DNA from: Mesostigma viride
Lineage: Eukaryota > Streptophyta > Mesostigmatophyceae > Mesostigmatales > Mesostigmataceae
Assembly (NCBI GenBank): GCA_009746045.1
Contig: RPFO01000034.1
Coordinates: forward strand, 2,557,026-2,621,025
Length of the DNA stretch: 64,000 bases
Direction: 5' to 3'
The position numbers and the translations under genes are program-made. How positions within the stretch are numbered: position 1 is the stretch's first letter; each line of letters opens with the position of its first letter. Below the pieces are notes generated by a model. It saw only the letters and a list, made by a program, of their open reading frames with translations. It did no database searches and was not told the DNA's origin. Positions 1 through 11,625 of this stretch are shown in pieces.

Positions 1-1587
1 GACGCATGTGTAGGACATGCCTGTACATGAAAACTATTCATCATGGTTTGTGGAGCGGGTGTGATGCCATGAGAGCAGGGAGAGAGTCAATTGCTGGGCT
101 AGGTCTGCTACCTGTGCTGCGGCCACATGGCGGCCTAGTGCACATGATGCCCTTCCATGCCAGCACCCAAGCTGCCTTCATCACCCACGGTGACACCATG
201 ACTGATGAGCCGAGACGAGGGCGTCATCATGGACGCCAACGTTCATGCAGTTCAGGCTGTGCGTGCTGGCGAATGGCACGGGTACATGAGCCAATTACTA
301 CGCACGCTGCCGCCAGCGCCAATGAAGAAACCCAAAACCTGCCCTGCAGATAGGTATGTGCAACTTGGTTTCTCATTTCTTGTGGCCTACCAGCAACTCC
401 TGATTTTCCTATGATGCATGTTGGCAGAATTTTGGCGACGTTATGGCCCAGTGCGCATGGCCATACATCCACAATGCCAGGGGTGCAAGGGTTTGATTGC
501 CAAGAGAACCACACACACATGCACATGCTCAACGCTTCTTACTCCAAGGCCACTGCCACTTACCCAGAAAGACAAGCACACATACGAACCATTGCTGAGA
601 TGCAAGCCAGACAATGAGAGATGGGATGAGGCACGACCTAGTTTGACAGTTTAGCTGAGGAAGTGCAGTAGTTGGGAGACAGTCAAGTATGGCTGGGAGA
701 GCCATGGCACAAGGTACAAGGATGACTGACAGTTGGCAAGCGCAAGTGCAAGGGCAAGGGCAAGAGCAAGACCACAATGAGAAAGGGCTATGGAGAGTTG
801 GCCTCATGCAGCATGCGTTAATGTGGACTGTGGTACGCCTGTGGCCAGGCAGCTGACTGATATTGTGCAGTGGTCACTTCATGCTAGGTATGATAGTGGC
901 CAAGTTTATTTAGTTGCTTAGGGCAAACCTTGAGGCAGCAACAGGGGGCGGGGCTTGATTTGTCAGTGGCTACTTAATGCCACCATGCTGGCTGAGAAGT
1001 TGGACGTCCAACATGGAAGCTGCGTGGCCAGCAAGGCAGGCCCAGGCTGAGAGTCTAGGCAGGAGCATGAGGTATGCAAGTTGAGGAATGGGGGATGAGG
1101 TGTGACAAGGGCAGGCAGGCCTTGTCCAGGGATATACCACTACTTACACTTAACGACGCCACAACAAAGGTGCGCAAACGTATGGTCGCCATGCCGCCTG
1201 CCGAGTGAATTTCAACCCTCACGGCTGGTACGTGATGATTGCTGCATATCCAGGTTGGGTTTAGGTCTACTTTGCATGCTGTGGGTGTAGAATAGACCTT
1301 CTAGCCCCTGTGACAGCTGCGAGTGGTATTTTCAGCAAGCCCCTCAATAGGAATCGCCTCAGCGTGGCCACTTGGGCATATAGCCAGCCGGGTCCAGCCA
1401 ATGTTTAGATGAACAAAATTTTATTTGTACGTCACAAAAGTCGTATTACATAATGGATGAAAGGATTTAATAGTTAGCAAGCCATATAAATGGGAGTTTG
1501 CCATATTTCACTAAGGAGGTTTGCTCAATCAGTGAGCGTCTTACTTAGAAGCGAAACTGACATGTATTGCATGTATTACTCAACCAA
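1..1587. other. No gene recognised (left flank)
   Basis: Only short overlapping open frames with no recognisable domain, and no consistent splice pattern. No tRNA or rRNA signature was seen. This is probably intergenic or repeat-derived host DNA, but nothing here can be named. Confidence 0.5.
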
Positions 1588-2330
1588 ATGACACCTGATT
1601 GACATGGATTTTTGTGCATGGCCTCAACTAGCGATTTTAAGCCTGCCTGCAAAGTTCCAGCCTCAACTGAGCACACCTTCTATGAAAACTGCAATGAGTT
1701 GTGGTGAAAATGGCGAAAATCGCGCACTTTTGGTAACATTTGCTTACAATCTGCCATCAAATGACACCTGGTTGACCTGGATTTTTGTGCATTGGCTAAA
1801 CTAGCAATTTCAAGTCTGCCTGCAAATTTCCAGCCTCAATTGAGCACACCTTCTATGAAAACTGCAATGAACTGTGGCGAAAAAGGCGAAAATCGCGCAC
1901 TTTTGGTAACATTTGCTGACAAACTGCCATCAAATGACACCTGGTTGACCTGGATTTTTGTGCATTGGCTAAACTAGCAATTTCAAGTCTGCCTGCAAAA
2001 TTCCAGCCTCAATTGTTCACACCTTGTATGGAAACTGCAATGAATTGTGGTGAAAAAGGTGAAAAACGTGCGTTTTTGCTAGCATTTGTCAGCAAAATGT
2101 CACCAAACGAAGTGTTAAGGACCTGAATTTTTTCACAATGTCTAAAATAATGATGTTAAGCATGCATGCAGAGATCCAGCCTCAACTGGGCACATCTTGT
2201 ATGGAAACTGCAACATTATGTGATGAAAAACGTGAAAAACGCGCGTTTTTGCTAGCATTTGGTGGCAGTTTGTCACTAAATGGGGTCAGATGACCTTGGG
2301 ACCTGGTGCACAGTTGGTAGTCATAAGCAT
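1588..2330. repeat. Diverged 173-bp tandem repeat, about 4 copies
   Basis: The phrase ATGACACCTG recurs with exact 173-bp spacing (ACACCTG at 1591, 1764 and 1937), followed each time by a tract about a CTGCCTGCAAA motif and a GAAAACTGCAATGA motif. Two more copies to the right (about 2110 and 2280) are clearly related but diverged. Short open frames across it merely follow the repeat. The monomer length is satellite-like, but the array is short. Confidence 0.85.
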
Positions 2331-2587
2331 CAGTCTCCTTGCAAGCAGCCAGGCCAGGAGCTCTTTATTTGCATATTATACGGGATTTGTTTATTATAAA
2401 ACCTGAAATTTAGCTAAAAATAGATGTGCCAAAAATAGACCAACCGAGGTCAGAAAAATCTGGAAAGTTCAATTCCTTCTATTGGCGTCCCAAACATGCT
2501 GCCTGCACATATCTAGCATGTTTGGACTTAATCTGTTCCATGTAGGGCTTATAAGGTAGGTTTTTGGCACTTTCATACCGTTGTGCT

Positions 2588-2751
2588 TAGAATGTATGAT
2601 AGGCCATATGCCCCTTCTCTGGGCTATGTGCTACATATACTCCCAACGGAGTTATTAATTAATTAATTAATTAATTAGGAACATAACTCCGTTGGGAGTA
2701 TATGTAGCACATAGCCCTTGAGAAGGGGCATATGACCTATCATACATTCTA
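2588..2751. repeat. Palindrome of two LINE 3'-end modules around (TTAA)n
   Basis: Two arms of about 67 bp, each running from TAGAATGTATGATAGG to ACTCCCAACGGAGTTA, face each other across a TTAATTAATTAA core near 2656-2680. The same module (CATATGCCCCTTCTC, then CTCCCAACGGAG, then a TTAA-rich tail) occurs singly at about 25930-26020 and 27130-27205, where it looks like the 3' terminus of a LINE family. The simplest reading is two LINE 3' ends joined tail to tail. A 19-bp direct repeat (ACATTCTAATCCTCAAACT, 2744-2762 and 2763-2781) overlaps the right arm. Confidence 0.75.
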
Positions 2752-2781
2752 ATCCTCAAACTACATTCTAATCCTCAAACT

Positions 2782-3711
2782 CCGACACGAAGCCGAAGAC
2801 AACATCCGCAACCCCGAGACCGGCGCAGTTGAGGATGACCCCTCCGCGGAGTGGCAGCACTGGGAAGACGATCAGCTACGCACCTCCTGCCTCTTTACAT
2901 GCTGCCCTGAACTCTGCAAACCGCTGGCGACCATCGCGGCCGCATCCGACACCTCGGCCGATGCCGACACCCCTGCCGGCGCAGCCGACTCCACTGCGCT
3001 GCAGGCGCTCACCTCTGAGCTCAAGTCTGTGCAAGGTGCGCTCAAGTCTTTGGCTGCTAACTCTGCTGTCACCCAAGCCACATTGCTGGAATTAAAGGCG
3101 GCCATGGCCACCTCCCCCCCCCAGCGGGTCACGTTCGCGGATGCGGCGGGGAAGAACCTGGATGCCATAGTCGCCCAGGCGGCTAAGTCGGCTGCCACCG
3201 CAGTCGCGTCACAGAATGTGGCTCAGCTCCGCCAACGCAATATCATTCTCAAGGATTTTGAGAGGGGCAAGCATGACACCGCACGCGCACTTACCGAGGC
3301 CTTGCGGGGACCCGCGTTCTTGGGGTTGCTGCAGCTGCAGGATCACGTGACCATTGAAAGGGCCATTCGCCTGCCAGGCCCAGCTGGCCTGGTTTTGGTC
3401 ACCATGGCCCACGTGAACGACCAGAAACGGGTCATGGGCGCCCGTCGCCTGCTCAAGGGCAGCCCCATCAGCATGGACGAGGACTACACCCCTGCACAGC
3501 TGGCGGCAAGGAGCAAGGTCTGGAATCACGCGAAGGTCGTGGCCATCCGGGATGGGTACGTACAGGGGGGAAGCGTGTGCAGATGCGTTTGAAGACGGAT
3601 GGTCGCTGGGTTGCCTACTTTGAAGGTGTTGAGATTAACACCACGGGTGCAGAGTCTCGTAGTGAGAAGTCTCGTGGTGAGAAGCGTGCTGCCCCTGGTG
3701 GTGACCAGTAG
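2782..3711 (+). pseudogene. LINE-A ORF1 protein, 5'-truncated and frameshifted
   Basis: The frame is open from about 2782, with the first ATG only at 3029, so the true start is missing and the LINE is 5'-truncated. The C-terminal part carries an RRM-like block typical of LINE ORF1 proteins (an RVMGARRLLKG stretch, then DEDYTPAQLAARSK, then AKVVAIRDGYVQ). Such proteins bind the element RNA. The frame is lost at a run of six G at about 3565-3570; the next frame continues with MRLKTDGRWVAYFEG and stops with TAG at 3709-3711. A one-base deletion in the G run, real or from the assembly, explains this. Confidence 0.7.
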
Positions 3712-3785
3712 GTAGACAACCTTCCTCGTCGGCTCGCGGCTAACAGGCTTCGGAGACAACCTCTAAACAGTCCCGTTCCACTACC

Positions 3786-4443
3786 ATGCCTCGACCTAAC
3801 CGTCGGGTGAAAGCCATGGTGGTGCCGGTATTTCGGGCCACAACCTCATCTGTCAAATGTCAGATTCGTAAAACCCAACGTTTGCTCGATTACCTACGCC
3901 TCGGCGTTGTGCAATCAGCCCCAACCCCGAATACCCCGAGCAAGCGGCAGGCTCGCATCCTACGCTTGCAGGACAAAATAAATGCGATGAAAAGCACTAT
4001 TTCTACCGCTTCACTTCCCCCTCCGTTTCACCCCCACCTCCACCCCCGCCGCATCCACCCCCATCATCCATCGTCGTCCTCCCCTGGTGGGCCAGCAGGC
4101 ATCCTTGGCCCTTGCCACTTTTAACACCCGCACACTGCTAGATGACGACCATAGCTGCCGGGTAGAGGAGCTAGTCGCATTCTGCATTGAGCATCGTGTA
4201 TCTATATTAGGCGTCCAGGAACACCGCCGCACGGTGCCACTTGGCATGGTGAGCACTGCTCGCTTGGCGGGTGGCTGGAGGTTTTACTTTGCTGGCAGCG
4301 GTACGTCTGGCCAAGGTGGTGTTGGTCTTTTGTGTTCGCCGCTGGCAGTTGCTAGCCTCAGCACGCTTAAGTTTCTAACGCCACGCCTTATGGTAGCACA
4401 CTTCACCTCCGTCGAGGGGCGGTCTAAACACCACCTCACGGTG
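3786..4443 (+). pseudogene. LINE-A ORF2, 5' part (AP-endonuclease N-terminus)
   Basis: This is the start of the LINE polyprotein. ATG at 3786 opens a basic stretch; a frame change in the proline-rich linker around 4020-4090 is needed to reach the endonuclease frame. That frame shows the AP-endonuclease signatures TFNTRTL (catalytic Asn) and ILGVQEHRR (catalytic Glu). The domain nicks target DNA to prime reverse transcription. It is cut after residues HLTV, where the 9-bp target duplication CTCACGGTG (4435-4443) and the DNA transposon begin. The rest of the domain is at 22181 onward. Confidence 0.8.
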
Positions 4444-4653
4444 GGAAGCGCATAATTTGGCTCTGATGACACAAACTCTAGTGCGGGGGTGAGTGCGGGG
4501 TTCCGGGACACCACCGCACTAAGTCCGACGCGCCTGCCCAGGCCACGCCGCGCCGGACCGGCACACGAGTTACGCGGGAAAAAAGGGCCTGCCGCGCCAA
4601 TTACTGTAGGACTTGGCTAATTTCTTTGTTGACTACAAGCGCAGTCAAGGATG
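4444..4653 (+). repeat. Left TIR of the MULE-like element
   Basis: Begins GGAAGCGCATAATTTGGCTC and ends at AGTCAAGGATG; the reverse complement is at 21962-22171. The 9-bp target duplication lies immediately outside. Confidence 0.93.
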
Positions 4654-7164
4654 CAATTGGCATCATTGCATTATTTTTGCCAAGGTGCTGGCAATTTACG
4701 CTTGAAGGTGGCAAAAATCTGGTTTCTTTGTGATGCAGTAGTGACTATTGCCTGGCAATTGCGCAGCCGGGAAGTTGGGCGACGAGAATGCCATGGTTGT
4801 TCTAAAGTATAATCATCGGACCCTAATTTGTCTAAAGTAGGAGACAAACAGTCTTTGACGTCCCTGGGATCCATAGCAATAAAAATTCTGCTTTCTCTAC
4901 TCGCAGTAATGTCGGCACACTTAGTTTCCTCTTCGAATCGATCTTTTGTCTGGCAATCTTTCCCTCTCTCGTTTTTTTCTCCCTCCCTCCCTCCCTTGCT
5001 CGCTCCCTCCCTCCGTCTCATGCGTTCCTCCAACGTCCCGTCCTGTCTTCTTCCCCCCACCCTGCCTTCTCTCGTTAGCTTCCGAGCTTTTTATGCATTG
5101 CCTCTCCATACCTCGCTACCAAGTTTCCAAGTAGACCTTGAAGAGATATACCGGGAAATGCGTCTGGACGCGGTCATCGTGCGCGCCTTTCTCTTCTGAT
5201 TTTCTGCGTAAAGCTTGGTAGCACACCTTGTCGGCCCTCGCGGAACTGTCAGCCCGTATCTGGGAACTGGACCACATGTATCTGTTACAGTATCTTGCTT
5301 ATTTTGCGTAGGTTGCTAGTGTTGCTGTATCCTTCAAGTTTAGTGTTGCAGAGTGTGACTGACCACTGTATCATTTGGTGATGGGTTTGTTGAATGCTGG
5401 GTTTGTTCTTGTATGAGTGTTTGTATAGGGATCCTTGTGTCCTAAAGTAGAAAGCTTGTCGTTGATACTGCTTCTTCTTTTTTTGGAGTAGCCCTTGGGA
5501 CATGCAGGCAAGGATGGCATTACAAATATCAATGAAATACAGTACCAAGCTTTTTACCACTGACGTGCATTGTAAAATAGGTGCAGGCAACTGCCGTGCA
5601 CATGCCGTGCCTGAAAATTGTTGAGCCCATGGTGAGCTTTTTTGCTTATTTGGTAATTACAGCGTCAATACGTTGTCTAATGTCAACCAACGTGGATCGA
5701 CCTGGGCTGAGGTTGTCAGTGTGTGCGTAAATGTAAAGCACACATGTATGGCTCGCATGTTTGGGAGCCGATCCTAGCCGAATCACACTTTGTTGGCACC
5801 CATGCCTGCAGCTAGTGGGGTCTTTGTGGCTAGGTACCTTGGGACAGTGTTGGGGTTGGCTAGCTAGACTACGTGCAAGATGATTCCACCACTGGCCATC
5901 AGTGGCTCGGTCCTTAGAGAGCAGCCAACATACCAGCATACTCGCGCATATTTCAGCTTTAGCACACCCACAGTTTGCCATAGTCCAACGAGCGTTGAAC
6001 GCAGCTGTGGCCTGCCTTCGGGCATGAGTGAGGACGCAGGTGTCTTTGCCCCTTTCCCACTGTGCAACTTACAGGGACTGGAAAGCACTCTAGGTGCTAC
6101 ATGCCCACCCCACCGAGGCATGCTATAATTTATTTAATTTAATTTTAGAGCAGGAAACATGTTCCTGTCATCCATGAGATAGCGGCCATTGGCATTGTGA
6201 GGATGGATGCACGTCAGATCATATAGTAAGAATTTGGACAATCAAGAATGTGTTTGACGCTCTTTCAACCCAAATTAAGGTTTGACTGATAATTTGGTCG
6301 GGGCTCATTGCTCAACCATTCCAATGGGGATGTATGCTCGTTGACGCAGTCAATCATGACATCTTATGATTATTACTTACGGCAACGTGACGTGTGGATC
6401 CGCCAATAAATTAGCTATCAAGGTCAACCAGCATCGGTATGCATTATTAAATCAGCAGACGCATGCATGTGTTGAATGTTAGCAACGCATACCTTGTGTT
6501 GGCCGGCCACCTGCAACTTTACTTACTACTGCAACTTTATTACTGACCAGGTAGATGTTGAAGAACCTCACAATCATCCAGTTGTCGCATGGATCCTAGC
6601 TAGCCCACGAGGAAAATTTTCAAGGTGCCCAGTTTTATAGCAGTATGCATATAAGACACATGATACTGCACCACTGCGGCTAGCTTATGACTGTCCCCAT
6701 CCCCCCTTCCCCATTCCATCAGGAAATATGCTGACGCTGTCTACGTGTTTATTAATTTATTCATTCATGACTGTGTAACATGGCCAACGTGAAGGCAGGC
6801 CTTTATGATAATGGGCCCTTCAACTCGAGAGCTCCATCCATTGCAGCCCTTGGGCATTTGCAGCTGCCAGCTGATAATGCTCCAATATGAGGGTAGTCTT
6901 GGAATCTTCATGCCGAAAGCTCGGTCACCACCTCCTGCATTAAGAGCAAATAGACAAGCACTGAGTTTAGAACCCTGGACTCAACCACACACAAACAATG
7001 ATTCGTGACAAGCTATGGATGAAAAACTTCAGGAATCTCTTTTTCTATTTGCGTACATATGGGCATTACATGCACATGCACAACCACAATACAATAACGG
7101 GGGAGAAAAAGGGAAAAGGAAGCCCAGCAGAGAGAGACGCAGTGAGAGGGAGTTCGTTAGGTTG
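4654..7164. other. MULE interior, no gene recognised
   Basis: A C/T-rich stretch (about 4960-5060) and mixed sequence with short open frames only. No transposase motif, LTR or repeat array was seen. It may be intron or regulatory sequence of the captured gene, but nothing supports a specific call. Confidence 0.4.
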
Positions 7165-8129
7165 GCAGTCGGGCAGTCGGGCAGTTGGGCAGTCGGGCAG
7201 TCGGGCAGTCGGGAAGTCGGGCAGTCGGGCAGTCGGGCAGTCGGGCAGTCGGGCAGTCGGGCAGTCGGGCAGTCGGGCAGTCGGGCAGTCGGGCAGTCGG
7301 GCAGTCGGGCAGTCGGGCAGTCGGGCAGTCGGGCAGTCGGGCAGTCGGGCAGTCGGGCAGTCGGGCAGTCGGGCAGTCGGGCAGTCGGGCAGTCGGGCAG
7401 TCGGGCAGTCGGGCAGTCGGACAGTCGGGCAGTCCGGCAGTCGGGCAGTCGGGCAGCCCGGCAGTCGGGCAGTCGGGCAGTCGGGCAGTCGGGCAGTCGG
7501 GCAGTCGGGCAGTCGGGCAGTCGGGCAGTCGGGCAGTCGGGCAGTCGGGCAGTCGGGCAGTCGGGCAGTCGGGCAGTCGGGCAGTCGGGCAGTCGGGCAG
7601 TCGGGCAGTCGGGCAGTCGGGCAGTCGGGCAGTCGGCAGTCGGGCAGTCGGGCAGCCCGGCAGTCGGGCAGTCGGGCAGTCCGGCAGTCGGGCAGTCGGG
7701 CAGTCGGCAGTCGGGCAGTCGGGCAGTCGGGCAGTCGGGAAGTCGGGCAGTCGGGAAGTCGGGCAGTCGGGCAGTCGGGCAGTCGGACAGTCGGGCAGTC
7801 GGGCAGTCGGGCAGTCGGGCAGTCGGGCAGTCGGGAAGTCGGGCAGTTGGGCAGTCGGGCAGTCGGGCAGTCGGGCAGTCGGACAGTCGGGCAGTCGGGC
7901 AGTCGGGCAGTCGGGCAGTCGGGCAGTCGGGCAGTCGGGCAGTCGGGCAGTCGGGCAGTCGGACAGTCGGGCAGTCGGGCAGTCGGGCAGTCGGGCAGTC
8001 GGGCAGTCGGGCAGTCGGGCAGTCGGGCAGTTGGGCAGTCGGGCAGTCGGGCAGTCGGGCAGTCGGGCAGTCGGGCAGTCGGACAGTCGGGCAGTCGGGC
8101 CGTCGGGCCGTCGGGCAGTCGGGCAGTCG
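7165..8129. repeat. 8-bp satellite (GGGCAGTC)n, about 120 copies
   Basis: Almost 1 kb of GGGCAGTC with occasional single-base variants (GGACAGTC, GGGAAGTC, GGGCAGCC) and a few 7-bp units. Because 8 is not a multiple of 3, every frame reads the same 8-residue cycle, giving long spurious ORFs on both strands; these are not genes. Confidence 0.97.
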
Positions 8130-8225
<96 letters not shown>

Positions 8226-8226
8226 T
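8129..8226. repeat. (TGCG)n microsatellite
   Basis: About 24 copies of TGCG directly continuing the 8-bp satellite. Confidence 0.97.
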
Positions 8227-8292
8227 GAATCGCTGTCCGGATCATCCTCCTGCACTTCTTGTCCGGCAGCTAATGTTGATGATGCACCCCGC

Positions 8293-8990
8293 GGGGCGGA
8301 GGGCACCGCAGCCGGGGCGCATGGCACGGCAGCCGGGGCGGAGGGCACGGCAGCCGGGGCGCAGGGCACGGCAGCCGGGGCGCAGGGCACGGCAGCCGGG
8401 GCGCAGGGCACGGCAGCCGGGGCGGAGGGCACCGCAGCCGGGGCGGAGGGCACCGCAGCCGGGGCGGAGGGCACCGCAGCCGGGGCGCAGGGCACGGCAG
8501 CCGGGGCGCAGGGCACGGCAGCCGGGGCGCAGGGCACGGCAGCCGGGGCGCAGGGCACGGCAGCCGGGGCGCAGGGCACGGCAGCCGGGGCGGAGGGCAC
8601 AGCAGCCGGGGCGGAGGGCACAGCAGCCGGGGCGCAGGGCACCGCAGCCAGGGCGGAGGGCACAGCAGCCGGGGCGCAGGGCACGGCAGCCGGGGCGGAG
8701 GGCGCCGCAGCCGGGGCGGAGGGCACCGCAGCCGGGGCGGAGGGCACCGCAGCCGGGGCGGAGGGCACGGCAGCCGGGGCGCAGGGCACGGCAGCCGGGG
8801 CGGAGGGCACGGCAGCCGGGGCGCATGGCACGGCAGCCGGGGCGCAGGGCACGGCAGCCGGGGCGGAGGGCACGGCAGCCGGGGCGCAGGGCACGGCAGC
8901 CGGGGCGGAGGGCACGGCAGCCGGGGCGCAGGGCACGGCAGCCGGGGCGGAGGGCACCGCAGCCGGGGCAGAGGGCACGGCAGCCGGGGC
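8293..8990. repeat. 21-bp GC-rich minisatellite, about 33 copies
   Basis: The unit is GGCAGCCGGGGCGCAGGGCAC-like, alternating CGGAG and CGCAG variants. A 21-bp period keeps all frames open. On the minus strand one frame continues without a stop from the exon-like ORF at 9050-9440 into this array as an Ala/Pro-rich repeat ([14 protein letters not shown]), so it could be a low-complexity protein tail. Confidence 0.95.
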
Positions 8991-9049
8991 GGCATCCAGT
9001 GGGGCGTCCGAAGGCGGGGCGCAAGCTTTTGATGTCTTTTGTGCATTGC

Positions 9050-10230
9050 TCTCGTTTCGTCTACAACGAGGCTTGCAGTTTGCCCTTTCGCCCTCGCCGC
9101 TCAAATAGTCAGCGGTTCTGTTGGTTGGTAAGCTAGATCGCAAAAGGACCCTTTGCTTTGGACCTTTATCGCAAAACACCAACACCCAGTTGAGGTCGTG
9201 AAAATTTAGGGGCCCATTCTTGAGCTCTTGCTTGTTGGCTTTGTCGAGCGCCTGATTAGCGAGCTTGGGGGTCTCATATATTTGACCGCAGTCAACATTG
9301 GGGTAAGGCTTCAGGGCGTCAATAAATTGCTTAATCTCCGTAGTGCTCAAGGTGCTGCTCGATATTGAAACGCCACAAACACGGAATACAGCAAAGTACA
9401 AAGCATTCATGTAAGACAATGCGGGACACATGGGTAACAAATGGGGAGAGTTATATTAATGAAAAGAGACAACGAACTTGGAAGCATGGCACGCCGAGCC
9501 CCCGAGTAAGGTTAAACATTTAGCCACCACGCATTGGGCTTGCCATGAACACCCCATGGAGCGCTATGCTAAGGTTTTCTTGCGACCCCATGTTGTGTGT
9601 GGCTTGTCAGTAATGTGCTAGTAGGAAAGGACAAGCCACGAGGTTAAGATAAGATTACGCCCGGCATAGGGCTGCCAAACGGGCTCATCTACCATAAACG
9701 CTGCAATAAGGCTTCTGTAGAATAAAAATCTATTTCCAAGCAAAACCATACCGTAAACCAAAACTAGCAGGCCATAAAGACCAATCACAGGCCAATCAAC
9801 AAAACCCAAAGAACATTCAGCCAAAAGAGTTACATTATGCACTACTACAATATTTGATATGGCCTTGGTGAACACCATGAAAGCTAAGGCAACTAAGAGA
9901 CTGTGCTTGATAAACGACGCAAATCAGAAAAAGGTTGTTCAATGTATTGATGACATGTAGAGTAAAAACAACACGCGCATACCCAAGCGTACCTTTTCTT
10001 GGAGCGTACAGCATCCGCGCACCCCGTGCAGTATAAATGAGAGCCAACGAATTGAAGTGGTTCAAGGCCGGCCACAAGTGGATTGTCCGGATGGGTGCCC
10101 GTGTTGTCACAGCAGCGCCTCCCAGAAATACCTCTGCGAGCACACTTGTAGGAGGCCTTCCTTTTCCTGGTTGCCTTGTTTGTGCCTTCACAACTGGGCA
10201 CTGGTGTTGGATTTTGTCTTGAACTTCCCT
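9050..10230 (-). other. Exon-like minus-strand segments, possibly part of a captured membrane-protein gene
   Basis: I do not recognise a family. Three minus-strand stretches look coding. One, at about 10215-10038, ends at a good splice donor (AAAG followed by GTACGC). One, at about 9920-9618, has two hydrophobic segments (around SLLVALAFMVFTKA and GLYGLLVLVYGMVLLGN). One, at 9440-9050, is open with a soluble-looking sequence (KPYPNVDCGQIYETPK) that runs into the Ala/Pro minisatellite. Together with 20714-21603 they could be a multi-exon gene interrupted by RT1. Frames and joins are not proven, and the order of exons is an inference. Confidence 0.3.
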
Positions 10231-10571
10231 GTTTTGGGTCAGCAACATAAGAAATTAAACACGATGTTCAGAAACTAATTACAAGTTACAACATAGTCAT
10301 GGATTTGGTGGGTGCAATTAGCTGGGGACGCCATAAACATAAGTTGCCATTATGAAGCTCACTAACTGCCTTATATGCAAATAACTCCATTATCATGGAA
10401 AGATGCTTACAACAAGAACATTCCAGACCATGTCGCTACCAAGCATGAGCGAGTTCGAACGGGAAAATGAGATAACGACATGGAAGGGCAACGTACGTTG
10501 GAAAACGGTTGTCCGCCGTGCTGACCAATCGGTGCCGGCGCTGCCGCAGGTGGAGGTGCTCCAACATGGGA

Positions 10572-10672
10572 AGGTGGCGGAGAAAGTGGCGGAGAAGGTG
10601 GCGGAGAAGGTGGCGGTGGCGGTGGCGGTGGCGGTGGCGGTGGCGGTGGCGGTGGCGGTGGGGGTGGCGGGG
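10572..10672. repeat. (GGTGGC)n hexanucleotide repeat, target of RT1
   Basis: Imperfect GTGGCGGAGAAG units pass into pure GGTGGC repeats; RT1 inserted at the right end, duplicating CGGGG (10668-10672). Confidence 0.9.
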
Positions 10673-11396
10673 TGTAACAGTATTTTCTGACATCGTGTAT
10701 ACTGTTACATCCAAGTGGACTCGAACTTGTAGTTCAGCGTTCAGTGTAAATGGCTGCGTCCTATGTACGGCCAAAGTGTAATGATTCCTGGCCTGCCTTG
10801 ACTTTTGGGACTTATGTGCGGAGTGCCCTTTCAATGGTCCTTTGTGTTGGGCCCTGAACGGTACGGGACAGTACCTTGGAATCTATGTGTGATCTGACTG
10901 AAAGTCAGTTGAGTATCTTTCGTAAGTTAAGAGCGTGAAGTATGGCTAGAGGAAAACCTTACCTCATGGCCTGAATGGTGATTGGCTAGTGTCTTTTGGA
11001 TTGCGTTGGAGACCTGAGGCCGTGAGAACATATGCGCCGTCATTCGGTCTCCATAGCGAGTTGCCTCTCACCCAACATGTGAAGTTATTCTTATAACCAA
11101 ACATTCTCACTCCAGGCCCTGTTATTGGACAGTCATATCCAGTAGACAGGAAGTCTTGTGTCAGTACGAACAAGCAAGGAGACTCCCGACAAAAAGGGGT
11201 CCACAGCTCCTTACCGCGTAAGTATCGTCTCGTAGGAACGGCCTCTAGACGGGAAACGACCAAGCTCAGTGACTCCTAGAGAATATCCGGAGTTCTCCAA
11301 GTTCCAAGGAGCTTCCAAGTCAGTTTCGCTACAATAAGCAAGAGGTAAAAGATCTTATTCCAACCGAAGCAGAATCTACCATTTTATTCTGTTACA
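10673..11396 (+). repeat. RT1 5' LTR
   Basis: 724 bp, TG...CA termini; contains the promoter and polyadenylation functions in this class of element (family knowledge). Matches 19506-20229 without a difference that I could find. Confidence 0.95.
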
Positions 11397-11397
11397 T

Positions 11398-11409
11398 TGG
11401 TATCGGAGG
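11398..11409 (+). promoter_or_regulatory. RT1 tRNA primer-binding site
   Basis: TGGTATCGGAGG lies one base after the LTR. It is close to the plant initiator-Met tRNA primer site (TGGTATCAGAGC) and identical to the RT2 site at 29310-29321, so an initiator-Met-like primer is inferred. Confidence 0.75.
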
Positions 11410-11625
11410 TTTGACCTCTGAACTGACTTGGCAAGATTGGGACGAGTTCCGTGTACTGACTCCATCAGTATGCATTACTACACACACATTATTCTCGCAG
11501 ACCGCGACGAGTGAGCGAGGAAGACTCTTATCTCAGGAAGAAGAGTCTTCCCGAGACTGTACTAGTGTCTTCTCGTAAAGACACAACGTCAAGGTTAGCA
11601 TTTTAGAAAATAAACAACAACAAAA

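Noticed and set aside
7029-9440. ORFs of 350-800 residues over the GGGCAGTC and 21-bp arrays
   Set aside because: They exist because the repeat units lack stops in the relevant frames; the same happens on both strands. Only the non-repetitive part at 9050-9440 was kept as a weak coding candidate.
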